From positions 13,217-77,216 of the forward strand of contig UCHD01000003.1 in the NCBI GenBank assembly GCA_900472175.1: a DNA stretch of 64,000 nucleotides. Reading direction: 5' to 3'. The DNA comes from Hyphomicrobiales bacterium (GTDB lineage: Bacteria > Pseudomonadota > Alphaproteobacteria > Rhizobiales > Rhizobiaceae). The translations under genes were made by a program, and so were the position numbers. This document shows positions 25,850-34,943 of the stretch, in pieces; within the stretch, counting starts at the first letter, position 1, and each line of letters starts with the position of its first letter. The notes beneath the pieces were generated by a model that was not told the DNA's origin, made no database searches, and saw only the letters and a program-made list of their open reading frames with translations.

Positions 25850-27328
25850 CTATAAATCAAAAAGGACACGGTGTGATTTAACCGCGTGGGAGGCACCGTC
25901 GACTTCGATGGCACTTAAGGACTGGATCAAGCTTTTCCTAAAGGCCGCATTGTGCGGCAAGTCCTGACCGAAGACATCTGATAGGCCCAACATGGCATCG
26001 ACACGCTCGCCGGGCGATGTCGTCGCCTGCAGGCACGATGCAATCCTGCCCGCGAGTGGATCATTGACCTTGATGATATCGCCATTCCGGTCGCGCCGGC
26101 TGACATAACCGATCCATGCGGCAACCCCGAGCGCCATCGCCGGATAAAGTTGGCCGGCTGCGATCCTGTCGCGGATCGTGTTCAGGAGCCGTTGGGGAAG
26201 CTTTTGGGAGCCGTCCATGGCAATTTGCATGGTTTTGTGGCGCAGGGCCGGATTGTTGAAACGGGCGATCAGGTCGCGGCGATAGGCGGGAAGATCGAAC
26301 CCGGACAGCACCGGCAGTGTCGGGCTCGCTTCGTCACGCATCAGACCTTCAATCAGGTCCCGCATGCCATCGATCGCCATGGCCTCGGCCACCGTTTCGG
26401 CGCCCGCGAGGACGCCGAGATAGGCGAGCGTGGAATGGCTGCCGTTCAGGAGCCGCAGCTTCATGTTCTCGTAGACGGAAACGTCGGTGACGAAAACGGC
26501 GCCTGCAGTATCCCATGCCGGCCGGCCGAGCGGGAAGTCATCCTCGATCACCCATTGGGAGAACGGTTCGGTGGCCACCGGCCAGGCATCGGTCATGCCA
26601 AGTGCAGCGGCAACCGCTTCGCGGTCGGCATCCGTCGTGGCAGGCACGATGCGATCGATCATCGTCGAGGGCGCGGAAACGCCGCGGACGAAGTCGCCCA
26701 ACTCCTTGCTGCGCAATTGCGCAAAGCGGACAATAACGCGCTTGAGTACATGGCCGTTCGACGGAAGGTTGTCGCAGGATAACAACGTAAACGGCGGCAC
26801 GTTCGCCGACCGCCTTTGGGCCAACGCCTCGACGATGAAGCCGGGTGCCGATTTTGGACGGCCAGGGTTCTGCAGATCATGGAGGACGCTTGGGTGGTTT
26901 TCATCCAGTGCGCCGGTTGCCGGATTATGGCAATAGCCCTTTTCCGTGATCGTCAGCGAAACGATCCGCGTAGCGGGATCCGCCATGCGGGCCAGAACCG
27001 CTTCCGGACTTTCCGGCGCGACGAGTGTTTCGACGACGCTGGCGATGACGCGCAACTGCTCGCCGCTGCCGTCCTGGACCTTCAGTGTGTATAGATCGTC
27101 CTGAGGGCCAAGCGCGTCGCGGGTGTCGGCACTGCGCAGCGAGACGCCACAGATGCCCCAGGAGAGATCGCGCGCCAATACGTCGTCGGTATAGACCGCC
27201 TGATGGGCGCGGTGAAAGGCACCGATGCCGAGATGGACGATACCGATGGAGACACCACTTGCATCATAGCCGGGTCTGCGGATTTCAGGCAGCAGGGACG
27301 CGAGGCTCTGTCTGGAAAGTCTGGTCAT
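25850..27328 (-). CDS. uxuB: Fructuronate reductase (D-mannonate oxidoreductase)
   Basis: A 492-residue member of the mannitol dehydrogenase family. The N-terminal NAD part shows IVHLGIGAFHRAHQAVYTDD, and the catalytic motif K-x5-N-x2-H is seen in MKLRLLNGSHSTLAYLG. It reduces fructuronate to mannonate with NADH in glucuronate breakdown. It is the last gene of the uxaC-transporter operon, two bases after the permease gene, and with uxaC and uxuA it completes the pathway to 2-keto-3-deoxygluconate. Other family members use mannitol or altronate (tagaturonate), but the neighbours favour fructuronate. Confidence 0.88.
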   Translation of the reverse strand: MTRLSRQSLASLLPEIRRPGYDASGVSIGIVHLGIGAFHRAHQAVYTDDVLARDLSWGICGVSLRSADTRDALGPQDDLYTLKVQDGSGEQLRVIASVVETLVAPESPEAVLARMADPATRIVSLTITEKGYCHNPATGALDENHPSVLHDLQNPGRPKSAPGFIVEALAQRRSANVPPFTLLSCDNLPSNGHVLKRVIVRFAQLRSKELGDFVRGVSAPSTMIDRIVPATTDADREAVAAALGMTDAWPVATEPFSQWVIEDDFPLGRPAWDTAGAVFVTDVSVYENMKLRLLNGSHSTLAYLGVLAGAETVAEAMAIDGMRDLIEGLMRDEASPTLPVLSGFDLPAYRRDLIARFNNPALRHKTMQIAMDGSQKLPQRLLNTIRDRIAAGQLYPAMALGVAAWIGYVSRRDRNGDIIKVNDPLAGRIASCLQATTSPGERVDAMLGLSDVFGQDLPHNAAFRKSLIQSLSAIEVDGASHAVKSHRVLFDL

Positions 27329-27329
27329 G

Positions 27330-28172
27330 TCATTCGGCCGGCTGTTGTTTGGCGCGGGCGACGATTTGCGACGGGTTGACGAATTGCAGGGCCAGAATGA
27401 GCCAGAACAGGGTCGTCACCATATAGATCACCGCCATGGCGTCGATCGATTGCCCAGCGCGGACACCAGCGGCAAAGACCGCGTAGTAGAGCGAAACGAC
27501 CAGCGTCTGGCTTGTCGGCCCGGCAATCAGAAAGGTCAGCTCGAACATGGCGATTGTCCGCACCAGCACCAGAAGCAGCGCCGCCAGCATGCCGGGCAGC
27601 AGAAGCGGTAGCAGGATACGCAGAAACAGGCTGCCGGTGCCTGCGCCAAAGACACGGGCCGCGGCCTCGATGCGCGGGTCGATCTGCTCGATGAACGGGA
27701 TCATCACCAGAACGACGAAGGGCAGCGAGGGCACGAGATTGATCAGCACGACGCCCCAGAAGGAACCGCCAAGGCCAATCTGGTAGAGCACCGTTGCCAA
27801 TGGAATGCCGTAGGTCAGCGGGGGAATGAGCAAGGGCAGCAGAAATAGCAACACGACAAGACGCTTGCCCGGAAAGTCCCGCCGCGCCAGCGCGTAAGCC
27901 GTGGTGACGCCGAGGATTCCGGAGATGAGGACCACGGTGAAGACGATCTGGAACGTCACGAACACGACGCTCGACAGCTGGAATTCCTTCCAGGCGCTGA
28001 AATACCACTTCGTCGTCAGGCCAACTGGCAGCCAGGTGCCGAGCCAACGGGTGGCAAAGGAATTCACTACTACGGCCGCAATGACGCCGATAAGATTGAC
28101 AATGAACAGCCCGGCGACTGCCCAGACGGCAAAACGCCAGATTTTCGACACGAGGCCCTGATCGCGGATCAT
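27330..28172 (-). CDS. PotC-type ABC transporter permease
   Basis: A 280-residue inner-membrane permease with six hydrophobic segments. The EAA loop is IEAAARVFGAGTGSLFLRIL, as in spermidine/putrescine-type systems. It pairs with the permease at 28225. Its position between uxaC and uxuB implies uptake of a hexuronate or a larger uronide, although this transporter type is named for polyamines. Confidence 0.9.
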   Translation of the reverse strand: MIRDQGLVSKIWRFAVWAVAGLFIVNLIGVIAAVVVNSFATRWLGTWLPVGLTTKWYFSAWKEFQLSSVVFVTFQIVFTVVLISGILGVTTAYALARRDFPGKRLVVLLFLLPLLIPPLTYGIPLATVLYQIGLGGSFWGVVLINLVPSLPFVVLVMIPFIEQIDPRIEAAARVFGAGTGSLFLRILLPLLLPGMLAALLLVLVRTIAMFELTFLIAGPTSQTLVVSLYYAVFAAGVRAGQSIDAMAVIYMVTTLFWLILALQFVNPSQIVARAKQQPAE

Positions 28173-28224
28173 AGCGGCATCTCCCGGAAAAATGCGTGAT
28201 GAGGCACAGGCTTTGTCATGGTCA

Positions 28225-29103
28225 TCATCCCTTTGTCCCCCCGGTCGGGCCGCGATAGAACATCGAGCGTGCGCCGAGCACGATCAACACGACGACCAGT
28301 TCCACCGCACCCATGACCATGGCGATCGCTGTTCCCAGCGAATGATCATATTGCTCGAAGGCGGCCTGATAGGCGGCAATAGAGATCACCCGCGTCGGGC
28401 CAGCCGGAGCACCCAGCAGGACGGCGGAGGGAAAGACGGCGAAGGCCTGAACGAAAGCCAGGCAGAAGGTCACCGCAAGCCCCGGCACCAAAAGCGGCAG
28501 GAACACTTTCATGAAGCGCTGGCGGGCATTGGCACCAAGCGTTGCTGCCGCCTGCTCGATCGCCGGGTCGATGCCGGTCACGTAGGACAGCGTCAACAGG
28601 AAAGCGAAGGGGAAACCGGTGATCACCAGCGAGGCGAACACACCCCAATAGTTGTTGGTGAGCTTGACCGGTGCATCCAGCAAGCCGACAAGCACCAGCA
28701 CGCGGTTGAACCATCCTTGCGGCCCGAGAAACGTCAAAAGTCCGTCGGCAACGAATACCGTGCCTAGCGTGATCGGCAGGACGAGGATCGTCGTCAACAG
28801 CCGTTGCCGCGTCATCAGCCGGACCCGGAAGGCAATCGGCACGGCAAAGGCGAGATTGACGATGGTCACCGGCAGCGCCAGCCAGAGGGTCGATGCAATC
28901 GTGCGATATTGGAAGGGATCGCTGAAGAAGGTCACATAGTTGGCATACCAGGCGCCCTCCTTCGGCATTACCGAGTCGGCAAGCCCGTAGAAGAACGGAT
29001 AGATGAACAGCCCGAGCATCACTGCAAGCCCCGGCAGGACCAGCAGTGTCGCGCCATCGAAACCGCGCGCGGCAAGCCGAGTGCGAAGCGACGGCGTGCT
29101 CAT
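28225..29103 (-). CDS. PotB-type ABC transporter permease
   Basis: A 292-residue inner-membrane permease. The EAA loop is IEQAAATLGANARQRFMKVF, and the N-terminal helix LPGLAVMLGLFIYPFFYGLA is typical. Its ATG overlaps the ATPase stop by four bases. It is followed after 52 bases by the second permease. Confidence 0.9.
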   Translation of the reverse strand: MSTPSLRTRLAARGFDGATLLVLPGLAVMLGLFIYPFFYGLADSVMPKEGAWYANYVTFFSDPFQYRTIASTLWLALPVTIVNLAFAVPIAFRVRLMTRQRLLTTILVLPITLGTVFVADGLLTFLGPQGWFNRVLVLVGLLDAPVKLTNNYWGVFASLVITGFPFAFLLTLSYVTGIDPAIEQAAATLGANARQRFMKVFLPLLVPGLAVTFCLAFVQAFAVFPSAVLLGAPAGPTRVISIAAYQAAFEQYDHSLGTAIAMVMGAVELVVVLIVLGARSMFYRGPTGGTKG

Positions 29104-30200
29104 GCGCCCTTCCCCTTGAACAATAGCGCCCGGCCTTGCGCTGGTTGCAGGGTTGCCGATGCACCGCGTGGCAGAGCCTGCTCGGCGCGAAAATAGAGGT
29201 CGGAACCATCGGCGGACTTGGCCAGCCCGAAAAAGGCACGGCCGCGATATTCCATGTTGACGACCGTGGCAGGCATGCCGTTGCCATCCTCGACGGCAAT
29301 CAGATCCTCCGGCCGCACCGACAGCACGGCCTGATCGCCAACGGCAAGCGGCTCGCGCATCGTGCCCGTCAGCTGCGCCCCGGCCACCTCGATGCGGGCT
29401 TCGTCACCAGATATGCCAATCACCCGCCCGGCAATGCGCGTGCGAAAACCCATGAAATCGGCGACGTCGATATGATTGGGCCGCTGATAGAGATCCTGCG
29501 GCGAGCCGATCTGCATGATCCGCCCCTGGCTCATCACGACAATCCGGTCGGCAAGCGACAGCGCCTCGTCCTGATCATGCGTCACGTAAATTGTTGTCGA
29601 GCCGATCTGGTCATGGATGCCGCGGATTTCAGCGCGCATCTCCAGCCTCAGCTTGGCATCGAGATTGGACAGCGGCTCGTCCATCAGTACGACCGGCGGC
29701 CGGATGACGATGGCGCGGGCAATCGCCACGCGCTGCTGTTGTCCGCCGGAAAGCTGCCCCGGCAGCTTGTCGATCTGGCTTTCCAGCCGGACCAGCGCCA
29801 AGGCCTGCTCGATGCGCCGGTCAGCTTCCGCACCGCGAACACCCTGCATGGTCAGCCCGAACCCGACATTGCGGCGCACGCTCATATGGGGAAACAGGGC
29901 GTAGCTCTGGAACACCATGCCGAAACCGCGCTTTTCCGGCTCCAGTTGGTCGATACGATTGCCGCCGAGCCTTATTTCGCCGCCCGACAGGGCAAGAAGC
30001 CCGGCCACGCAATTCAGCGCCGTCGACTTGCCACACCCGGACGGACCGAGAAGCGCGATGAATTCGCCAGGTTCGATACCAAGATCGATGCCATCGAGCG
30101 CGGTATAGGCACCGAACGAGCGGCGCAGGCCATCCAGCTCGAGGCGGGCCGACTGTTTGGGCGAAAGCACCGCCGCTGCGTTCTGAACCGGCAAATTCAA
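29100..30200 (-). CDS. PotA-type ABC transporter ATPase
   Basis: A 366-residue ATPase with Walker A GPSGCGKST, signature LSGGQQQR, Walker B VVLMDEPLSNLD, switch YVTHDQDEA, and a C-terminal TOBE domain. The start is taken as TTG at 30200 because GGAGGAA lies six bases before it. A GTG five codons upstream (30215) overlaps that ribosome site and is less likely. It powers the two permeases that follow. Confidence 0.92.
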   Translation of the reverse strand: MNLPVQNAAAVLSPKQSARLELDGLRRSFGAYTALDGIDLGIEPGEFIALLGPSGCGKSTALNCVAGLLALSGGEIRLGGNRIDQLEPEKRGFGMVFQSYALFPHMSVRRNVGFGLTMQGVRGAEADRRIEQALALVRLESQIDKLPGQLSGGQQQRVAIARAIVIRPPVVLMDEPLSNLDAKLRLEMRAEIRGIHDQIGSTTIYVTHDQDEALSLADRIVVMSQGRIMQIGSPQDLYQRPNHIDVADFMGFRTRIAGRVIGISGDEARIEVAGAQLTGTMREPLAVGDQAVLSVRPEDLIAVEDGNGMPATVVNMEYRGRAFFGLAKSADGSDLYFRAEQALPRGASATLQPAQGRALLFKGKGA

Positions 30201-30272
30201 GGTCGTTTCCTCCACGTCGATAGGCAGTTTGAAACGGCGGCAGAACCGCCGCCGTTTCAGGCTCTGTCAGGC

Positions 30273-31448
30273 TTAGCCCTTGGATGCGCCGATCTGTTCG
30301 TCCCAGATACGGAACGCATCGACGATCTGCGCCGGCTCAAGCGGCACTTCCAGCGGATTGTTGGCGATCCAATCGGCATATTCCGGGCGGCCGAACTCCT
30401 TGATGGCATCCTGACTTTCCTGCGGCGCCATCTCGATCGTCACGTCCTTGACCGCCGGGCCCGGGTAGAAATAACCCTGATCGTAGGCGATGGCCTGCTG
30501 CTGCGGCTGCAGCATGAAGTTGATGATGTCGAGCAGAACGGCAACCTTCTCGTCCGAAACGCCCTTCGGAATGACCGCGTAATGCGCATCCGTCACCCAA
30601 TGGAAACCGTCAAGCTTGCCGACCTTGGCCTCGGCCGGAACGATGCCGAGCGCGCGCGGGTTGATATCCCAGCCCGTTGTCGAGACGACAATATCGCGGG
30701 TGCCTTCGCCCAGTTCCTTCATCGTCTGGGTCGTGCCAGTACCGTAATATTCGACGTTTTCACCCAGAGCCTTCAGATATTCCCAGGTCTTCGTCCAGCC
30801 CTTGACCGGATCGCGCGGATCGCTGTCGCCGAGAATATAGGGAAGCCCCATCAGGAACGTGCGGCCGGGGCCGGAATTGGCCGGGCGGGCATACATGAAC
30901 TTCTTCGGATTGGCCTTCGACCATTCCAGCAGTTCCGCCGCTGTCTTCGGCGGTGTCGGAACCCGGTCCGGCATATATTCGATCAGCGGCCCGGATGGAT
31001 AATAGGTGACGACGACACCCTGCTCCTTGGCCAGCGCCTGCATCTTGAACGCCTGCGGCAGAAGGATGCTCTCCAGATTGGGCAGGTCGCCCTTATGGGT
31101 GGCAAGATCGACCCAGAGGCTCTGGTCGAGACCGGCCGCGAGCACGTCGGTGCCCGTCAGGACGAGATCGATATCGACCTTGCCGGCGGCCTGCTGCGCC
31201 TTGATCTTGGCCGGCAGTTCCGGTGCCGGTGCCTTGGTGAAGGCGAAGCTCGAGACCCATTCCGGCTTTGCCGCCGCATAGGCCTCGAGCATGCCCTGTG
31301 TCAGGGCGAGATTACCGGCAACGTCCACCACCGTGATGGTGACGGGGCTTGCCGGCGCCTTCAGCTGCGCAAAAAGACGGCCGGGCAGAAGCCCCAGGCC
31401 GGTCAGGCCGGCAACTCCGCCGACAAAGGTCCTGCGTGTAACGTTCAT
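30273..31448 (-). CDS. PotD/spermidine-type solute-binding protein, Tat signal
   Basis: A 391-residue periplasmic binding protein. The N-terminus NVTRRTFVGGVAGLTGLGLL is a twin-arginine signal, so it is probably exported folded. The body follows the family-1/PotD pattern. It is the second gene of the operon, 59 bases after uxaC. The ligand is likely a uronate or uronate oligomer by context; no polyamine-site residues were checked. Confidence 0.87.
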   Translation of the reverse strand: MNVTRRTFVGGVAGLTGLGLLPGRLFAQLKAPASPVTITVVDVAGNLALTQGMLEAYAAAKPEWVSSFAFTKAPAPELPAKIKAQQAAGKVDIDLVLTGTDVLAAGLDQSLWVDLATHKGDLPNLESILLPQAFKMQALAKEQGVVVTYYPSGPLIEYMPDRVPTPPKTAAELLEWSKANPKKFMYARPANSGPGRTFLMGLPYILGDSDPRDPVKGWTKTWEYLKALGENVEYYGTGTTQTMKELGEGTRDIVVSTTGWDINPRALGIVPAEAKVGKLDGFHWVTDAHYAVIPKGVSDEKVAVLLDIINFMLQPQQQAIAYDQGYFYPGPAVKDVTIEMAPQESQDAIKEFGRPEYADWIANNPLEVPLEPAQIVDAFRIWDEQIGASKG

Positions 31449-31507
31449 GTCGTTCTCCTCCCTTGTTGTGCAGCGGACGCCTCCTCAGCCGCCCGTCTGC
31501 CAGATGG

Positions 31508-32908
31508 TCACAGTCGATAGGCCCTCTTTGCCAACCCGTAGGCGAGTTCATGCGCCAGACCGGAAGCCTCGTCTTCATCGATGCGGTGGTCCGTCACGAG
31601 CCGGGCGAGATAGGCGCAGTCCACCCGCCGCGCCATGTCGTGGCGGGCCGGGATCGACAGGTAGGCGCGGGTATCGTCGTTGAAGCCGACCGTATTGTAG
31701 AACCCGGCGGTTTCGGTCACCGTTTCGCGGTAGCGGCGCATGCCTTCCGGACTGTCGAAGAACCACCAGGCGGGTCCGAGCTTCAGGGCCGGATAATGGC
31801 CGGCAAGTGGCGCCAGTTCGCGCGAATAGGCCGTTTCGTCGAGCGTGAAGAGGATCACCGTCAGCGCCGGGTCGTTACCAACAGCGTCGAGCAGCGGCTT
31901 CAACGCCTGCACATAGTTGGTTGACTGCGGAATATCCGCGCCCTTGTCGGGACCGAAATCCGCAAATAGCGACGGATTGTGGTTGCGGTAGGAGCCCGGA
32001 TGGATCTGCATGACCAGCCCGTCATCCCTGCTCATCCGCGCCATTTCCGTCAGCATCTGGCCACGGAAGGCGTCCGCTTCGCCAGCATCCGCCTTGCCGG
32101 CAAGCACTTTATCAAACAGCCGGGCCGCATCGTCGGAAGACAGATTCTCGGTCCGCGCGGTGGCATGACCGTGATCCGTCGCCGTTGCGCCGCGTTGTTT
32201 GAAGAATTCACGCCGCGCCCGGTGCGCATTCAGGTAACCTGACCACGTCGCGGCCTCACCGGTCATCGCCAAAAATCGGTCGAGGTTTCCGGCAAATCCG
32301 AGCACCTGCGGATCGACCACTGCATCCGGCCGGTATGTCGGCACCACCCGCCCATGCCATCCCGAATTGCGCACGGCGTCGTGATGCTCAAGATCATCCA
32401 GAGCGCTGTCCGTCGTGGCGATCACTTCAATCCGAAAACGATCAAACAGGGCACGCGGCCGCATCTCCGGCGTCGGGATCGCCGCCTCGATCCGGTCGAA
32501 CAAGGCGTCTGCCGTCTTTGGCGACAGACGTTCGGTGATCCCGAACACAGTCTCCATCGAATGCTCGAACCAGCTGCGCGTCGGCGTTCCGGCAAAAAGA
32601 TGAAAATGCGCGGCAAACAACCGCCATATTTTGCGGGGGTCCGTCTCGACCGCCGCCCCGTCACGCCGGGGGACGCCCAGATCCTCCAGCCGCACGCCCT
32701 GCGAATAGAGCATGCGCGTCGCATAGTGATCCGGGGTAATGAACAATGCTGCCGGGTCTGGAAACGGCTTGTCTTCCGCATACCAGGACGGGTCCGTATG
32801 GCCATGCGGCGACACGATCGGCAGTCCTGCAACGGTTTCGTAAAGCTGCCTTGCGATTGCCCGCGTACCGGGATCGGCAGGAAACAGCCTGTCGGGGTGC
32901 AATGCCAT
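31508..32908 (-). CDS. uxaC: Glucuronate isomerase
   Basis: A 466-residue cytosolic enzyme of the amidohydrolase fold (E. coli UxaC is about 470). The N-terminal metal motif is IVSPHGHTDPSWYAEDKPFP, and MQIHPGSYRNHNPSLFADFG carries a further catalytic region. It converts D-glucuronate to D-fructuronate (and galacturonate to tagaturonate). The start at 32908 is chosen for AAGGA next to the ATG; an upstream extension of 21 codons has no family match. It is first in an operon of six genes, divergent from the GntR/uxuA pair. Confidence 0.95.
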   Translation of the reverse strand: MALHPDRLFPADPGTRAIARQLYETVAGLPIVSPHGHTDPSWYAEDKPFPDPAALFITPDHYATRMLYSQGVRLEDLGVPRRDGAAVETDPRKIWRLFAAHFHLFAGTPTRSWFEHSMETVFGITERLSPKTADALFDRIEAAIPTPEMRPRALFDRFRIEVIATTDSALDDLEHHDAVRNSGWHGRVVPTYRPDAVVDPQVLGFAGNLDRFLAMTGEAATWSGYLNAHRARREFFKQRGATATDHGHATARTENLSSDDAARLFDKVLAGKADAGEADAFRGQMLTEMARMSRDDGLVMQIHPGSYRNHNPSLFADFGPDKGADIPQSTNYVQALKPLLDAVGNDPALTVILFTLDETAYSRELAPLAGHYPALKLGPAWWFFDSPEGMRRYRETVTETAGFYNTVGFNDDTRAYLSIPARHDMARRVDCAYLARLVTDHRIDEDEASGLAHELAYGLAKRAYRL

Positions 32909-32957
32909 TCCTTGTCGCTCCTCCCGCTTCACGTCTTGGCAACGTGAGCAAACTGAT

Positions 32958-32967
32958 ATACTAGTAT
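32958..32967. promoter_or_regulatory. Palindromic operator between uxaC and GntR gene
   Basis: ATACTAGTAT is a perfect ten-base palindrome inside a 90-base AT-rich divergent region. FadR/FCD-type GntR regulators bind short palindromes of this kind. It is well placed to control both uxaC and the GntR-uxuA unit. Confidence 0.6.
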
Positions 32968-32998
32968 TCACAACAGTGTCAACGCCTCGAGAAACCTC

Positions 32999-33721
32999 AT
33001 GCCATCATCGCCACGAAACACGGCCGTTGCGCCCTTCCTTGCAGAACCGGCAACTGCAAAGCTCCGGCGCGTCACGGCCGGTTCGGCAATCTATGAGCGG
33101 CTGCATTTGGCGATCACATCGCTGCAGATGCCGCCCGGCATGCCGTTGCAGGAGAAAAAGATCGCCGAGGAATTCGGCGTCAGCCGCACACCGGTGCGCG
33201 AGGCGCTGCTGCGATTGGCGGAAGCCGGACTTGTCGACATATTCCCCCAGTCCGGCACCTTCGTGTCGCTGGTTCCGGTCGCCGCCATTCCCGAGGCCGT
33301 GGTCATCCGCAAGTCGCTGGAGGGAACGACGGTGGAATCGGCAACGGCGATTGCGACCCTCGCCGACATTGCCAAGCTGGACGCCATCATCGCCCGTCAG
33401 CGCCTCCATGCCGCCCATAACGAAACGTCCCTGTTTCACGAACAGGATGAAGCCTTTCACGAGGCGATCGCCGGTATTGCCGGCTATCCCGGCATCTGGG
33501 CCATTCTGAAAACCGTCAAAATCCAGATCGACCGTGCCCGGCGTCTGACCCTGCCGGCGCTCGGCCGCATGGAGAACGTGATCGAAGAACATGTGACGAT
33601 CCGCAATGCCATCGCCGCCCATGACGTCGAAAGCGCGCGAACCGCGATGATGCACCATTTGAGCGCCGTCATTCCCGACGTTGCCGAATTGCGGGTCATG
33701 CACCCCGATTATTTTTGCTGA
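32999..33721 (+). CDS. GntR/FadR-family (FCD) regulator of hexuronate genes
   Basis: A 240-residue regulator. An N-terminal GntR winged helix (LQEKKIAEEFGVSRTPVREA, about 45-100) is followed by an all-helical FCD ligand domain with the usual metal-binding histidines near LFHEQDEAFHEAI and EEHVTIRNAI. It lies between uxaC (divergent) and uxuA (same strand, 34 bases on), so it is the probable repressor of both, released by a hexuronate or fructuronate. Confidence 0.92.
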   Translation: MPSSPRNTAVAPFLAEPATAKLRRVTAGSAIYERLHLAITSLQMPPGMPLQEKKIAEEFGVSRTPVREALLRLAEAGLVDIFPQSGTFVSLVPVAAIPEAVVIRKSLEGTTVESATAIATLADIAKLDAIIARQRLHAAHNETSLFHEQDEAFHEAIAGIAGYPGIWAILKTVKIQIDRARRLTLPALGRMENVIEEHVTIRNAIAAHDVESARTAMMHHLSAVIPDVAELRVMHPDYFC

Positions 33722-33755
33722 ACAACAACTGAATGAACCGGAGGAAGAAGCAGGC

Positions 33756-34943
33756 ATGCGTCAGGGATGGAGATGGTTTGGGCCGGACGCACCGGTAACG
33801 CTGGACGATGTGCGCCAGACTGGGGCGACCAATATCGTCTCCGCGCTGCATCAGGTACCGATCGGCCGTGCCTGGACGGAAAGCGAAGTCCGCGAGCGCC
33901 AGACTTTGATCGAAAACACGCCTGCGGGACGCTCGCCGCTCACGTGGTCCGTGGTCGAGAGCATTCCCATCCCCGATGCCGTCAAGCGCACCGGGGCCAA
34001 GGCCAAGGCCGAAATCGAAGCATGGATTGCGAGCCTCGAGGCCGTCGCTGCCTGCGGCATCAAGATCATCTGCTACAATTTCATGCCGGTGGTCGACTGG
34101 ACGCGCACGGAACTGGATTTCGTCACCCCCACCGGCGCCACCGCCATGCGCTTCGATCATGAGCGCTTCGCCGCCTTCGATCTGTTCGTCCTCAAGCGCC
34201 CCGGCGCTGAAAACGATTATTCAGAAGAAGACCGCCTGCGCGCCAAAACCGTGTTCGAGGCGATGCCCGAAGCCGAGATGGCCGAAATCACCCGCATCAT
34301 CACCTCCGCCCTGCCCGGCTCGACCACCGAACCGATGACCGTGCCCGGCTTTCGCGAACGGCTCGCCGCTTATAGCGGCATTGATGCAAACCGTTTTCGC
34401 CAGCATCTGATCGAGTTCCTGGAAGCCGTCACACCTGCGGCCGAAGCACGGGGCGTCAAACTGACCCTGCATCCGGACGATCCACCGCGCCCGCTTTTCG
34501 GCCTGCCGCGCATCGCCTCGACCGCTGACGACTACGCCGCCCTGTTCGATGCGGTACCCTCGCCAGCCAACGGCATGTGCTTTTGCACCGGCAGCCTTGG
34601 CGTGCGCGCCGACAATGATCTTCCGGCAATCGTACGCCGTTTTGCATCCCGCATCCATTTCGCTCACCTGCGCGCCACGACCCGCGAAGGCGACGGCAGA
34701 ACGTTCCATGAGAGCGCGCATCTCGAAGGCGATGTCGATATGCTGGCAGTGCTGAAGGAGCTGGTTGCCGAGGATCGCCGGAGGACGGCAGACGAAAAGA
34801 TCGTCTTCCGCTCCGACCACGGCCACCGCATGCTGGACGATCTCAGCAAAGTCGTCACACCAGGCTACCCGGCCATCGGCCGCCTGCGCGGACTGGCTGA
34901 ACTGAGGGGTATCCTCTACGCTCTTGGGTCCGAAATCTCGTGA
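33756..34943 (+). CDS. uxuA: Mannonate dehydratase
   Basis: A 395-residue TIM-barrel enzyme that dehydrates D-mannonate to 2-keto-3-deoxygluconate. The start MRQGWRWFGPDAPVTLDDVR and the blocks ITLHPDD-like (VKLTLHPDDPPRPLFGLPRI), GMCFCTGSLGVRADN and IHFAHLR are UxuA hallmarks with His and Cys metal ligands. The ATG at 33756 is preceded by GGAGG. It is co-directional with the GntR regulator. No kdgK or aldolase gene is in the window, so the final steps must be encoded elsewhere. Confidence 0.95.
   Translation: MRQGWRWFGPDAPVTLDDVRQTGATNIVSALHQVPIGRAWTESEVRERQTLIENTPAGRSPLTWSVVESIPIPDAVKRTGAKAKAEIEAWIASLEAVAACGIKIICYNFMPVVDWTRTELDFVTPTGATAMRFDHERFAAFDLFVLKRPGAENDYSEEDRLRAKTVFEAMPEAEMAEITRIITSALPGSTTEPMTVPGFRERLAAYSGIDANRFRQHLIEFLEAVTPAAEARGVKLTLHPDDPPRPLFGLPRIASTADDYAALFDAVPSPANGMCFCTGSLGVRADNDLPAIVRRFASRIHFAHLRATTREGDGRTFHESAHLEGDVDMLAVLKELVAEDRRRTADEKIVFRSDHGHRMLDDLSKVVTPGYPAIGRLRGLAELRGILYALGSEIS

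Noticed and set aside
29136-31520. 794-codon plus-strand frame, among the longest in the window
   Set aside because: Antisense to the PotA-type ATPase and PotD-type binding protein; an artefact of codon bias, not a gene.
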